Shown in pieces: positions 23,842-33,912 of a stretch of 64,000 nt of DNA. Source of the DNA: CBDCUC01 sp965222485 (GTDB lineage: Bacteria > Pseudomonadota > Alphaproteobacteria > Rhizobiales > Hyphomicrobiaceae); NCBI GenBank assembly GCA_965222485.1, contig CBDCUC010000030.1, positions 529,605 through 593,604 on the forward strand. The letters are read 5' to 3'. The position numbers and the translations under genes are program-made. The notes under the pieces were generated by a model, which was given only the letters and a program-made list of their open reading frames with translations, ran no database searches and had not been told where the DNA came from. The first letter of the stretch is position 1; the number at the start of each line of letters is the position of its first letter.

Positions 23842-25854
23842 TCAACGGACCCGCCCCGATCTGCCGTTATGTTGGTCGTCGACGGCTGTGCTTGCGCCAG
23901 CCGCATGTTCGTCATCCGAACGCGCCAAAAGGCTAGTTATTTCGTTAATTCTGGCGAGCGCCTGCTCGCTACCGTCCGCGTCAAAATCGCGCATAGCAGC
24001 GTCAAGAGCTCTGCGCAGTCCCGATTGGCGATCATGCAGCGCAAGGGCATGGCGCCAGCCATTTTCCACCTCGTCTGCGTCGGCATCGGGTTCTGCGAAC
24101 TTGTCGCACCGGTGCGTAATGGTGCGTTCGACGAGGTCCACGACCGCGTCAACGCCCAAACGGGTCAATTGGGATCGCAAATGGGCCCTGTCAAGTAAAT
24201 AATGGTCTGTCAGGGTCGAAAGCAGGGCATCGCGCAGACGAGAGAGGCTTGCCGATGACAGTTCGATGCGGGCAATTTCCTCTGCCTCGGCTTCGATCAG
24301 CCAGGGGTGGTTGAGGAGTGTGCGCAGCAACAGGGCCTCCCGATACGGGGCTGCTGCGGCTTCACCCGCCACCATTGCGCTTTGTCTTAGCGACGGGCTG
24401 GCACTGGCATGAATGGCCGGGCCGCCGGGGGTTTTGTGATCTCGCGCTGGCGGTAGGGGGCCTGAACGACCGGTGGATGCGGTTGGATGGCTGCCAGCCG
24501 ATTGTCGCGTGCGCCCGCCTGTTCGCAGTGGTGCTGTTCCAAGCTGTGACGTAAACCGGTTCTGGCGGCTTGGTGTTGCGCCGAATCTCTTCCATGCCTC
24601 GAACAGGCGCGTGCGCATGTCGCGTTCGTAATGGGTCCTCACCGTCCCGTTTTCGATGCGTGCGGTTGCCAAGGTGATTTGCTGCTCGAGGCGCGCGCGC
24701 CGCTCAGGCGTGGTCCATTGCCCTTGAGCCCATTCACGCTCAAAGAGCACCTCGGCGAGCGGACGGGCCCGCTTTAGCGTAAATTCCAAAGCTTCAGGTC
24801 CCGACTGGCGGATCAGATCATCGGGATCGAGACCGTCGGGCAGGAACGCGAAGCGAAGCGACATCCCGGGTTTCAGATGCGGCAGGGCGGTATCGACGGC
24901 GCGGTAGGCGGCTTTGCGCCCGGCCGTATCGCCGTCAAAACACAGGACCGGCTCGGGGCACATGCGCCACAGCAATTGTAGCTGTTCATGCGTGAGCGCG
25001 GTGCCTAAAGGAGCAACGGCTTCGCCAAAGCCCGCTTGTACCATGGCGACGACGTCCATATAGCCTTCGACCGCAATGATGCGCTGACGGTCGTGTGCGG
25101 TGGGGCGGGCACCGGCGGCGTTGAATAGAATGCGCCCCTTGTGGAACAGCGGTGTCTCCGGCGAATTGAGGTATTTCGCCGGTTGGTCGGGATCGAGCGC
25201 GCGGCCGCCAAATGCAATCACACGGCCCTTCAAGTCGGGAATGGGAAACATCACCCGGTTGCGAAAGCGATCGTAGGGTGTGGCAATATCGGGGCCATGA
25301 ATGACCATGCCAGACACCGCCAGTTCTTCCGCCGTGAAACCGGCGGCCTTCAAATGGGATTGAAGTTCGGTGCGTGAATTGGGAGCATAGCCGAGCCGGA
25401 ACCGGCTTATGGTCTCAGTGGTGAGGCCTCGCCCGTCAATATAGCTGCGCGCTGCCTTGCCGGCCCCGCTGCGCAGCGCAGTTTCAAAGAATTTGGCGGC
25501 GGTTTCGAGAAGCTGATAAAGCCGCTCGCGCTGATCGGCGCGCTGTTCGTCGCGTGGCTCGGGTTTTGGAAGGGCCACACCGGCTTCCTCGGCTAACCGT
25601 TCCACCGCTTCGGGAAAAGACAGTCCTTCTGTTTTCATCAGGAAGGTGAAGATGTCGCCGTGTTCGCCGGAGGCGAAGCAATGATAAAAACCCTTTTGAT
25701 CGTTGACAAAGAAGGAGGGAGTTTTTTCGGTCTTGAAGGGGGAAAGGCCTGCAAACTCCCGGCCTTTTTTTTTCAGCTGCACTTTGCGCGCTACAACCTG
25801 ACTGACCGACAGCCGGGCGCGGATCTCGTCGAGAAGGTCTGGGCGAAAGCGCAT
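23842..25854 (-). CDS. dnaG: DNA primase DnaG without classical zinc ligands
   Basis: Makes RNA primers for replication. 670 residues: N-terminal CHC2-type domain, TOPRIM catalytic domain (IIAVEGYMDVVAM; VLCFDGDTAGRKAAYRAVD; DGLDPDDLI) and a C-terminal helicase-binding region after a low-complexity linker (about residues 445-500). The zinc-ribbon ligands C-x2-H ... C-x2-C read S-x2-K (LSPFKTEKTPSF) and C-x2-S (YHCFASGEHGD), so three of four ligands are missing. Bradyrhizobium-type primases show a comparable loss, so this is probably a lineage trait, not damage. Between yqeY (273 bases upstream) and rpoD. Confidence 0.96.
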   Translation of the reverse strand: MRFRPDLLDEIRARLSVSQVVARKVQLKKKGREFAGLSPFKTEKTPSFFVNDQKGFYHCFASGEHGDIFTFLMKTEGLSFPEAVERLAEEAGVALPKPEPRDEQRADQRERLYQLLETAAKFFETALRSGAGKAARSYIDGRGLTTETISRFRLGYAPNSRTELQSHLKAAGFTAEELAVSGMVIHGPDIATPYDRFRNRVMFPIPDLKGRVIAFGGRALDPDQPAKYLNSPETPLFHKGRILFNAAGARPTAHDRQRIIAVEGYMDVVAMVQAGFGEAVAPLGTALTHEQLQLLWRMCPEPVLCFDGDTAGRKAAYRAVDTALPHLKPGMSLRFAFLPDGLDPDDLIRQSGPEALEFTLKRARPLAEVLFEREWAQGQWTTPERRARLEQQITLATARIENGTVRTHYERDMRTRLFEAWKRFGATPSRQNRFTSQLGTAPLRTGGRTRQSAGSHPTASTGRSGPLPPARDHKTPGGPAIHASASPSLRQSAMVAGEAAAAPYREALLLRTLLNHPWLIEAEAEEIARIELSSASLSRLRDALLSTLTDHYLLDRAHLRSQLTRLGVDAVVDLVERTITHRCDKFAEPDADADEVENGWRHALALHDRQSGLRRALDAAMRDFDADGSEQALARINEITSLLARSDDEHAAGASTAVDDQHNGRSGRVR

Positions 25855-26127
25855 TAAAAACCGGCCTTGGTGAGCGGTGAGCAGTCGGCCAACGCGATCC
25901 TTGGTAGGTGGGTCGCTGTAGCCGTTGGGGTTTTCCGCACAGTGTTAGGTGATTCGGTGCGTGCTAGCTTACAGGAGCGGGTTGGGCGCCGCCGCCGCCC
26001 CCGCTATCCACAGGACAGGTGTCGGCTGCGTTCTTACACCGACAAGATTCCCGAAGAAAATCAGTCGGGCGGGACTTCAGTCCTTGGGACTAGCGGGTGC
26101 CGCTAGTCGTGACCGCGGGAGCGGGCG

Positions 26128-26595
26128 CTATTTCAGCTGGTCTTTGATCATCGCGCTGGCTTTGCCGAAGTCCATGCGGCCGGTGTAACGCTCCTTCAAG
26201 GCCGCCATGGTGCGACCCATGTCCTTCAGACCTGCACAGCCAAGCTCCGCCATTATTTCGCTAACCGCGGCCGTCATCTCCTCTTCGGTCATCTGCGCAG
26301 GCAGGAACTCCTCGATGACGGTGATTTCGGCGGCTTCTTTATCAGCCAGATCGATACGCCCGGCCTGGCGGTAGGTTTCTATCGATTCGCGCCGCTGCTT
26401 GATCATCTTTTGCAGCAACGCGAGTACGTCCTGCTCATTGGCCTTGTCGTGGCCCGTAGACTGACCTTTTGCATCGACACGGGCGGCGATGTCGCGATCC
26501 TTGATCGCGGCAGAGATCAGCCGCAGGGTCGATAACCGTGCCTTGTCCCCAGACTTCATGGCCTCTTTGGTGGCTTGGCTAATGCGTTCTCGCAT
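26128..26595 (-). CDS. yqeY: GatB/YqeY domain protein
   Basis: 155 residues matching the stand-alone YqeY family related to the tail of GatB: MRERISQATKEAMKSGDKARLSTLRLISAAIKD at the N-terminus (shown here only as its start), KQRRESIETYRQAGR, EEFLPAQMTEEE and the C-terminal DMGRTMAALKERYTGRMDFG. The GatB tail binds tRNA, and YqeY may do likewise. It precedes dnaG and rpoD and is divergent from carA, a common alphaproteobacterial arrangement. Confidence 0.93.
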   Translation of the reverse strand: MRERISQATKEAMKSGDKARLSTLRLISAAIKDRDIAARVDAKGQSTGHDKANEQDVLALLQKMIKQRRESIETYRQAGRIDLADKEAAEITVIEEFLPAQMTEEEMTAAVSEIMAELGCAGLKDMGRTMAALKERYTGRMDFGKASAMIKDQLK

Positions 26596-27146
26596 GGAGA
26601 CTCCTCGCTGCGGTCCTTTAGCGGCACAGGTGTGCGTCTTAGGGCCGGGTCAATTGCAATCATGTGATTTCGTGGTTCAGTTCCGATGTGCGGACTGGCC
26701 CATTGCATCTGCAGGTCAACGCCGACGTATTGCTCCGAATGCCAGATTTTGTCGGCTGGACCCCATGAATTTAGCCATCCTCCTAGTGCTCCGGGGCAAT
26801 TGCTGCAAGGGCGAAGTTGGGCTGTTCACCGTCCAGTTCCTCTCATGGAGGCAAACAATTGACCGCGCCCGCGGCTTCGCCTAGACGTTTCCCGCCCCTG
26901 ATGAATGGGCTTCAGGCCTCGTGGCAGGTTGCTATTGTGAACCAGGCGGTGGCGTCGGGCGTTGAATTGGTAACTATGCGGGCAGCGGGCAAAATCAGAA
27001 GACCGGCAAATCGACCTAATGCACTATATTGCCATCTTGTGCGCATGGATGGACCACGGCGAGGCATGGCGTGGACGCTGGTTGGGATGGGTAAGGCACG
27101 TCGAATTGTGCGTGCCGAGCAATATATGAGCGGAGCCTAAAGGACA
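26596..27146. other. Divergent intergenic region yqeY / carA
   Basis: 551 bases with no supportable gene. A six-base-pair hairpin GGCACG...CGTGCC lies at 27095-27116, 31 bases before the carA start. A leader-type control of carA by pyrimidines or arginine is possible, but I saw no clear leader peptide or arginine-repressor box. Confidence 0.4.
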
Positions 27147-28334
27147 TTGAGTCAGGACAGCGAACCTGCCGCGTGGAGCGAACTTAAGGCGACAGCCAAG
27201 TTGGTGCTGTCGGATGGGAGCGTCATCAGCGGGATGGGGCTCGGGGCGACCGGTCAGGCGGTTGGCGAAGTTTGTTTCAACACGGCCATTACCGGTTATC
27301 AGGAAATCCTGACTGATCCGTCGTATGCAGGACAGATCATTACATTCACGTTCCCGCATATCGGCAACGTGGGTGTGAACGATGAAGATATCGAGACCTC
27401 CAATCTCGCCTCGCGGTCTGGTGTGCGCGGCTGTGTATTGCGGGCACCGATTACCGGGCAGTCGAACTACCGTGCAGCCAGGGACCTGGATGCTTGGCTC
27501 AAGGAACGCGGTATCATCGGAATTTGTGGCGTTGATACGCGGGCGCTGACTGTGCGTATTCGCGAAGCAGGCATGCCCAATGCGGTGATCGCGCACGAGC
27601 CTTCCGGCACGTTCGATTTAGATAAGTTGAAGGCGGATGCCGCGGCCTGGCCGGGATTGGTGGGCATGGACCTCGTGCCTGATGTGACATGTGGTCAGTC
27701 CTACACGTGGGACGAAATGCGTTGGGCCTGGGGAACGGGTTATGCACGTCAGGAACAACCGGACTTCCATGTTGTTGCCTTAGATTATGGTCTGAAACGA
27801 AATATTCTGCGTTGTCTGGCGTCTGCCGGCTGCAAGGTTACCGTTCTGCCGGCAACGGCAAGTGCGGAAGATGTTCTGTCCCGCAAACCTGACGGAATCT
27901 TCTTGTCCAACGGGCCGGGAGATCCGGCGGCAACGGGCGAATATGCCGTGCCTGAGATTAAGAAGCTCATCGATAGTGGTCTGCCGATGTTTGGCATTTG
28001 TCTCGGACACCAGATGCTGTCACTGGCGCTTGGTGCGAAAACAAAAAAAATGCACCAGGGTCATCATGGCGCCAATCATCCGGTTAAGGATTTCACGACC
28101 GGTAAGGTTGAGATTACGTCGATGAACCACGGCTTTACTGTCGACCGCGATACGTTGCCGGAGGGCGTTTCGGAAACGCATGTATCGTTGTTCGACGGAA
28201 CAAATTGCGGCATTGCGGTGGACGGTAAGTCGATCTTTTCTGTTCAGTATCATCCCGAAGCGTCTCCGGGTCCGCAGGACAGCCATTACCTATTTGAGCG
28301 CTTTGCCGATCTGATGAGATCCAAAGGCGCATAG
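27147..28334 (+). CDS. carA: Carbamoyl-phosphate synthase small (glutaminase) subunit
   Basis: Hydrolyses glutamine and passes ammonia to CarB for carbamoyl phosphate, feeding arginine and pyrimidine synthesis. 395 residues: N-terminal CarA domain (VLSDGSVISGMGLGATGQ, FNTAITGYQEILTDPSYAGQ) and class I glutamine amidotransferase domain with nucleophile Cys in MFGICLGHQML and His in VQYHPEASPGPQDS. The start is a TTG at 27147 behind AAAGGA, as no ATG lies before the conserved region. carB is not adjacent: two exported-protein genes lie between. Confidence 0.95.
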   Translation: MSQDSEPAAWSELKATAKLVLSDGSVISGMGLGATGQAVGEVCFNTAITGYQEILTDPSYAGQIITFTFPHIGNVGVNDEDIETSNLASRSGVRGCVLRAPITGQSNYRAARDLDAWLKERGIIGICGVDTRALTVRIREAGMPNAVIAHEPSGTFDLDKLKADAAAWPGLVGMDLVPDVTCGQSYTWDEMRWAWGTGYARQEQPDFHVVALDYGLKRNILRCLASAGCKVTVLPATASAEDVLSRKPDGIFLSNGPGDPAATGEYAVPEIKKLIDSGLPMFGICLGHQMLSLALGAKTKKMHQGHHGANHPVKDFTTGKVEITSMNHGFTVDRDTLPEGVSETHVSLFDGTNCGIAVDGKSIFSVQYHPEASPGPQDSHYLFERFADLMRSKGA

Positions 28335-28418
28335 GGCTTTCTGCGGCCTAGTCAAGCGCAATGGATCACGGTTGTTGGCCGTGTATCTAGCGACGTCTGA
28401 TGGCTTGGGAGTAATCCG

Positions 28419-29594
28419 ATGTTGATTGGCAATGAGGTGTGCGCGGTTCACAGGCTAGCGTTGCGGTCGATGACGTCCATGCGATTCATGTGTTCGGTGT
28501 TTTTTGTACTACTCGTTACGGTGGATGCAGGCGGGTCTGCAGTTTTCGCTGAAGGTGGAAAAAAGGATGAGTGCGCGCCTGACGGCACGAGCGCAGCCCG
28601 CGTCATGCAAGCGTGGGCGGGGCGGTGCGCACACGAGCTGTGTGGCAAAGTGGTGCGAATGCCAAGTACTGCGCGATCTGACCTAAAGCCGAAACGGCCG
28701 CATTGCAGACACGGGGATTTGTCCGAACTGTTGGGCCTGATCCGCGACACCCACGAGCGTGGCGGTATCGTCTTTCTAGGCGAAGTACACGACAATCCCA
28801 CCCATCATGATTTGCGCGCGCATTTGCTTTCCAGGCCCCCGAAGTCGCCAGGGCGTGGCGCGATTGTGTTTGAGCAAATCCGCAAAGACCAACAAAGGCT
28901 GGTGGATAAATTCAACGCCGGTCCTGTTGGAAGCGAAAATCCCGATGCTGTTGCAAACCGGCTGTTTGACAAACTGGACTGGAGCAAAGGGAACTGGCCA
29001 GACCAGAAAATTTATCGACCACTTTTTTCGGAAGCGTTGCGTCTTGGTCTGAAGGTTGTCGGCGGGGATGCGGTACGCGATAAGATCAAGAACGTTGCGC
29101 GAAAGGGTCTTGAGGTGCTGCAAGACAATGAACGCTCAAATCTCAAGCTCGACGACCCGTTGGATGGAAATGGTTTCGACGTTTTGCTATCCGAGCTTGA
29201 GAACAGCCATTGCGGGATGATGCCCAAGACTGCATTGACCGGTATTGCAATGGCCCAGCGCTATCGCGACGCGTCGCTGGCGGAGGCGGCCGTAAAGGCG
29301 CGTGCCGATGCCGGTAGCGTAACTGTGATTGCTGGAAATGGGCATGTACGGACGGACCGGGGCAGCCCGTGGTACGTGGAGAAATTCGACGCCGATGAGG
29401 CGGCGGGCACGGAAAAGCAGGGCGTTCTGGCTGTTCTGCTTGAGGAGGAGCCTGGCGAAGGTGAAACGCCGGCTCAATCTCAATCCCGCCAGATTGCTGA
29501 CTTTGTGATCTATACGCCGCGCCAGGCAAGACCTGATCCGTGCGAGCAAATGCGTAAGCACATGCAAGGCAAGAGGCACAAGAAAACCGAATAA
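28419..29594 (+). CDS. ChaN-family haem-binding-like exported protein
   Basis: 391 residues. After a signal peptide (FVLLVTVDAGGSAVFAEGG) comes the Tiki/ChaN fold: GIVFLGEVHDNPTHHDLRAH near residue 115, GAIVFEQIRKDQQRLVDKF, an alpha-helical middle and the late VTVIAGNGHVRTDRGSPW motif. Campylobacter ChaN is an iron-regulated lipoprotein that binds haem. Here there is no lipobox cysteine at the signal cleavage site. A cysteine-rich segment (CAHELCG, CRHGD) precedes the domain. ATG 28419 has GGGAG seven bases upstream; ATG 28470 or 28479 would give a shorter signal peptide. It lies between carA and carB. Confidence 0.8.
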   Translation: MLIGNEVCAVHRLALRSMTSMRFMCSVFFVLLVTVDAGGSAVFAEGGKKDECAPDGTSAARVMQAWAGRCAHELCGKVVRMPSTARSDLKPKRPHCRHGDLSELLGLIRDTHERGGIVFLGEVHDNPTHHDLRAHLLSRPPKSPGRGAIVFEQIRKDQQRLVDKFNAGPVGSENPDAVANRLFDKLDWSKGNWPDQKIYRPLFSEALRLGLKVVGGDAVRDKIKNVARKGLEVLQDNERSNLKLDDPLDGNGFDVLLSELENSHCGMMPKTALTGIAMAQRYRDASLAEAAVKARADAGSVTVIAGNGHVRTDRGSPWYVEKFDADEAAGTEKQGVLAVLLEEEPGEGETPAQSQSRQIADFVIYTPRQARPDPCEQMRKHMQGKRHKKTE

Positions 29595-29720
29595 ATGCAG
29601 AGGCCCGACCTGTTTTGGTGGCGGCTCAACCATAGTAGCAAAACCTGGTTGGTCTAAGCGGTGGCCATCGACGTATAACAACGTCCAGGTAACTGGGCAG
29701 CAAACTTGGAAAGAGGACCA

Positions 29721-30347
29721 ATGCGTTATCTTCTGGCAATCCTTTTCGTTGGACTGTCATCAGTCTCTTCACTGGCGGCTACTGACTGTACAAAGGAAGC
29801 AAATGAAGCTCTCGACAAGCAGCGAGCCACTGGCAAGTACCGGATGAAGTCGAGCATGATCAGTGAGCGCGGGCTTGTGCAGATGACTGTCGACTATGAG
29901 CTTCCCGGCCGCATGCACCAGAAAATGAAAGTGCTGCCATCGCCGGTGGTATCGGAGACGCTGTTGGTGGATGGCAAGGCCTGGGTAAAACGGGAGGGGG
30001 ATTGGAACGCGCTGGCTCCTATCGATGCGGAGGAACTTGCCAACAATCTCAAAAAGAACGTCGAGCAGAAGTCCAATCAGTTCCTCGCCTATTTCTGCGA
30101 GGGGAAAACCAAGTTGGATGGTGCCGACGTATTAGTTTACCGCGTAAAAGAGGCCAAGAAGAAGGTTATTCCGGGTGCGACACCCAAAAGTCCTCCGACA
30201 CGGTTCTTATATGTGGATGCTAAGACAGGTTTGCCGGAGCGCACCACCGTGGCAGCCCCCAATCGGCTTGACCAGCCTTTCTTCAAGGCGATCTATTCCT
30301 ACCCTTCGGAAATCGCGATCAAACCTCCAGTGCCCGAATCGCAGTAG
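29721..30347 (+). CDS. Exported protein of unknown function
   Basis: 208 residues from ATG 29721 (AGAGGA four bases upstream). Signal peptide YLLAILFVGLSSVSSLAA. The mature part has strands typical of lipoprotein-carrier-like folds (KYRMKSSMISERGLVQMTVDYELPGRMHQ, FLYVDAKTGLPERTTVAAPN), reminiscent of LolA/LolB-type or outer-membrane lipoprotein-sorting proteins, but I cannot name a family. Two cysteines (TDCTK, YFCEGK) could form a disulphide. Lies between the ChaN-like gene and carB. Confidence 0.7.
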   Translation: MRYLLAILFVGLSSVSSLAATDCTKEANEALDKQRATGKYRMKSSMISERGLVQMTVDYELPGRMHQKMKVLPSPVVSETLLVDGKAWVKREGDWNALAPIDAEELANNLKKNVEQKSNQFLAYFCEGKTKLDGADVLVYRVKEAKKKVIPGATPKSPPTRFLYVDAKTGLPERTTVAAPNRLDQPFFKAIYSYPSEIAIKPPVPESQ

Positions 30348-30551
30348 CGACGATACGGTTTCAAAGTCATCCTTTCGGCCCCTGCATGTGTGATAGGCCA
30401 CCCCAACGCTGAGCGGCGGGCAGGGCCAGGTTTGTCAGGCCCGGCGGGCATTTGCGCGGCAGAGCCCGTGTTTGCAAAGCCTGATCAGCTGTGGCTGGGT
30501 CGGGCAAGCCTCTAGCCAAATGCCCTTGGCTCAAATAGAAGACGCGCCAGC

Positions 30552-33500
30552 ATGCCCAAACGTACAGACATAAAATCCATCCTCGTCATCGGCGCCGGAC
30601 CTATTGTCATCGGCCAGGCCTGTGAGTTCGATTATTCAGGAACACAGGCGTGCAAGGCGTTGAAGGAGGAGGGCTACCGGATCATTCTGGTGAACTCCAA
30701 TCCGGCGACGATCATGACCGATCCAGATGTGGCAGATGCCACGTACGTGGAGCCGATCACGCCGGAGGTCGTTGCAAAGATCATCGCGGAGGAGCGCCCG
30801 GATGCCGTTCTACCGACCATGGGTGGTCAAACGGCGCTCAACACGGCCTTAACACTGCACAAGCAGGGCGTTTTGTCGGCGCTCGGCACGGAACTCATTG
30901 GTGCGAAGGCCGAGGCGATCGACAAGGCCGAAGATCGCCTGCTGTTTCGCGAGGCAATGAAGCGGATCGGTCTGGAAACACCTCGCTCGATGATGGTGCA
31001 CGATCGTTCCGAAGCCGTGGCGGCGTTGGAAGCTGTCGGGCTGCCGGCGATTATCCGTCCTTCGTTTACGCTTGGCGGTACCGGCGGAGGCATTGCTTAC
31101 AACCGTGAAGAATTTTTCGAGATCATCGAGCGCGGGCTGGATGCGTCACCGACGACGCAGGTGCTGGTTGAGGAATCAGTACTTGGGTGGAAGGAATACG
31201 AGATGGAGGTCGTGCGCGATCGCGTCGACAACTGCATCATTGTTTGTTCCATCGAGAACGTTGATCCGATGGGCGTGCACACAGGCGACAGTATCACCGT
31301 AGCGCCGTCGCTGACGCTCACCGACAAAGAATACCAAATCATGCGCAATGCCTCCCTTGCGGTGTTGCGTGAAATTGGTGTTGAGACTGGCGGCTCTAAC
31401 GTGCAGTTTGCCGTCAACCCTGACGACGGGCGCCTGGTCGTGATCGAGATGAACCCGCGTGTGTCGCGATCTTCGGCGCTGGCATCCAAGGCGACGGGTT
31501 TTCCAATCGCCAAAGTCGCGGCCAAGCTTGCGATAGGCTACACGCTGGATGAGTTGGCCAACGATATTACGGGCGGTGCAACGCCAGCCTCCTTCGAGCC
31601 AACCATCGATTACGTGGTTACGAAAATACCGCGTTTCGCCTTCGAGAAGTTCGATGGGGCGGATCCTACTCTGACAACCTCCATGAAATCCGTTGGCGAA
31701 GCCATGGGTATAGGGCGTACGTTCGCCGAAAGCCTGCAAAAGGCGCTCCGTTCCATGGAAACCGGTCTTACGGGACTTGACGATTATGAGTTGGAGGGGT
31801 TGGGCCAGGGTGACGATAAAAACGTTATCCGAGCTGCCGTTTCGACACCGTCTCCTGACCGATTGTTGAAGGTGGCGCAGGCTGTGCGTCTGGGCGTCGA
31901 TCACGATCAGATTTATGCGTTCTCCAAGATTGATCCCTGGTTCCTGGCACGCATCCAGGAAATCGTGGATGAGGAGGCACGCGTAATCGCGCATGGTCTG
32001 CCTCAAACAGCCGATCAAATGCGCGCGCTCAAGGCCATAGGGTTGTCGGATGCGCGGTTGGCAAAACTAGCTGGCGTTCCGGAGCTCGATGTCGCCAAAC
32101 ATCGCGAAGCGCTTGGCGTGCATCCAGTTTACAAACGCATCGACACTTGTGCTGCGGAATTTGCCTCTCCCACGGCCTACATGTACTCCACGTATGAAAG
32201 TGCTCTGACCGACGCTCCGGTTTGTGAATCTGAGCCGACGGACAAAAAAAAGATCATTATTCTGGGTGGTGGGCCGAACCGTATCGGTCAGGGCATCGAG
32301 TTTGACTACTGCTGTTGTCACGCTTGCTTTGCGCTCACCGCTGCAGGTTTCGAGACCATCATGGTCAACTGCAATCCCGAGACCGTGTCCACCGATTACG
32401 ACACCTCCGACAGGCTCTATTTCGAACCGCTGACGGCAGAAGATGTGCTCGCCATCGTGCGCCGCGAACAGGAACGCGGCAGCGTGAAAGGCGTCATTGT
32501 GCAGTTTGGCGGGCAAACACCACTTAAGCTTGCCGAAGCGCTGGAGCAGGCGGGCGTGCCCATATTAGGGACATCGCCGGATGCAATAGACCTGGCTGAA
32601 GATCGTGACCGTTTTAATGCGCTCATTCGTAAGCTGGAACTAAAACAGCCGGAGAGCGGTATCGCCAGAACGCCGGAGGAAGCGCGTGCGGTGGCCGATG
32701 GGATCGGGTACCCGGTTGTGATCAGGCCGTCCTATGTGTTGGGTGGCCGGGCGATGGAGATCGTATACGACGGCGCAGAGATCGAACGTTACATCAAGCG
32801 CCTGTCGTCGACCTTGGACCGGCCTTCGGAACTCGTTGTGTCGGACAGGCGGCCGCTGCTGATAGACCGTTATCTGACTGACGCCGTCGAGGTGGACGTG
32901 GATTGTCTCGCCGATGGCGAGGATGCTGTCATTGTCGGCATCATGGAACATATTGAAGAAGCAGGTATTCACTCCGGTGACAGTGCGTGCTCTCTGCCAC
33001 CGCACTCGTTGGATGAAGATGTTGTTGGCAAGCTTGAGGAGCAGACGCGCAAACTGGCTCTGGCGCTCAATGTCGTCGGTCTAATGAATGTGCAATTCGC
33101 CATCAAGGACGGCCACATCTATATCCTGGAAGTTAATCCACGTGCTTCACGTACGGTCCCGTTTGTTGCCAAGGTCATCGGTGTGCCGGTGGCTGCGCTT
33201 GCTGCGCGCGTGATGGCCGGCCAGAAGCTTGCAGAATTCGATCTTCGACTTGAAAAACTCGATCATATTGCGGTCAAGGAAGCTGTCTTCCCGTTCGCGC
33301 GTTTTCCTGGTGTCGATCCGGTGCTCGGACCGGAGATGCGCTCGACCGGCGAAGTCATGGGGATCGACACAGATTTTGCCATGGCATTTGGCAAAAGCCA
33401 GCTGGGCGCGGGCCAGAAACTGCCTACGAGTGGCACCGTGTTCGTATCGGTGAAGGATACCGACAAGGAGCGCATTATGGCGCCGCTCGTCGATTTGCAG

Positions 33501-33833
33501 GCCATGGGGTTCACGCTTATCGCCACACGCGGGACGAAGCGCTTCTTGGAGGAGAACGGACTGCCGTGCGAGGTTATCAACAAGGTATTGGAGGGGCGCC
33601 CGCATATTGTCGATGCGATGAAAAATGGCGACGTGTCATTGGTGTTCAATACAACCGAAGGTTCCAAGGCACTTGTTGACAGCAAGGACATAAGGCGCAC
33701 GGCCTTGCTTCACCATATTCCATATTATACAACTTTGGCGGGCGCTATTGCAGTTACGCGAGCGATCCGTGCTCTGAAGGCGGACATTCTTAATGTTGCG
33801 CCATTGCAGAGCTACACACGCCGCTTATCTTAA
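30552..33833 (+). CDS. carB: Carbamoyl-phosphate synthase large subunit
   Basis: 1093 residues with the internally duplicated CarB layout. First ATP-grasp half: KSILVIGAGPIVIGQACEFDYSG, VNSNPATIMTD, IRPSFTLGGTGGG. Second half: KKIIILGGGPNRIGQGIEFDY, NCNPETVSTDYDTSD, VIRPSYVLGGRAMEIVYD. The C-terminal allosteric domain begins near SVKDTDKERIMAPLVDLQAMG and should sense UMP and ornithine. It uses ammonia from CarA to make carbamoyl phosphate. It is 2.2 kb downstream of carA and upstream of greA. Confidence 0.97.
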   Translation: MPKRTDIKSILVIGAGPIVIGQACEFDYSGTQACKALKEEGYRIILVNSNPATIMTDPDVADATYVEPITPEVVAKIIAEERPDAVLPTMGGQTALNTALTLHKQGVLSALGTELIGAKAEAIDKAEDRLLFREAMKRIGLETPRSMMVHDRSEAVAALEAVGLPAIIRPSFTLGGTGGGIAYNREEFFEIIERGLDASPTTQVLVEESVLGWKEYEMEVVRDRVDNCIIVCSIENVDPMGVHTGDSITVAPSLTLTDKEYQIMRNASLAVLREIGVETGGSNVQFAVNPDDGRLVVIEMNPRVSRSSALASKATGFPIAKVAAKLAIGYTLDELANDITGGATPASFEPTIDYVVTKIPRFAFEKFDGADPTLTTSMKSVGEAMGIGRTFAESLQKALRSMETGLTGLDDYELEGLGQGDDKNVIRAAVSTPSPDRLLKVAQAVRLGVDHDQIYAFSKIDPWFLARIQEIVDEEARVIAHGLPQTADQMRALKAIGLSDARLAKLAGVPELDVAKHREALGVHPVYKRIDTCAAEFASPTAYMYSTYESALTDAPVCESEPTDKKKIIILGGGPNRIGQGIEFDYCCCHACFALTAAGFETIMVNCNPETVSTDYDTSDRLYFEPLTAEDVLAIVRREQERGSVKGVIVQFGGQTPLKLAEALEQAGVPILGTSPDAIDLAEDRDRFNALIRKLELKQPESGIARTPEEARAVADGIGYPVVIRPSYVLGGRAMEIVYDGAEIERYIKRLSSTLDRPSELVVSDRRPLLIDRYLTDAVEVDVDCLADGEDAVIVGIMEHIEEAGIHSGDSACSLPPHSLDEDVVGKLEEQTRKLALALNVVGLMNVQFAIKDGHIYILEVNPRASRTVPFVAKVIGVPVAALAARVMAGQKLAEFDLRLEKLDHIAVKEAVFPFARFPGVDPVLGPEMRSTGEVMGIDTDFAMAFGKSQLGAGQKLPTSGTVFVSVKDTDKERIMAPLVDLQAMGFTLIATRGTKRFLEENGLPCEVINKVLEGRPHIVDAMKNGDVSLVFNTTEGSKALVDSKDIRRTALLHHIPYYTTLAGAIAVTRAIRALKADILNVAPLQSYTRRLS

Positions 33834-33912
33834 ATCCTCATCGCCGGCCAATATCGTGTCAGCAAGGACCGGCAACTCCAACAGAGTGGGCGATAGAGAC
33901 TTTTTGCAGGCT

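Noticed and set aside
26004..26012. Single DnaA-box-like sequence CTATCCACA upstream of dnaG
   Set aside because: Only one near match with no cluster or AT-rich unwinding region, so not evidence for an origin.
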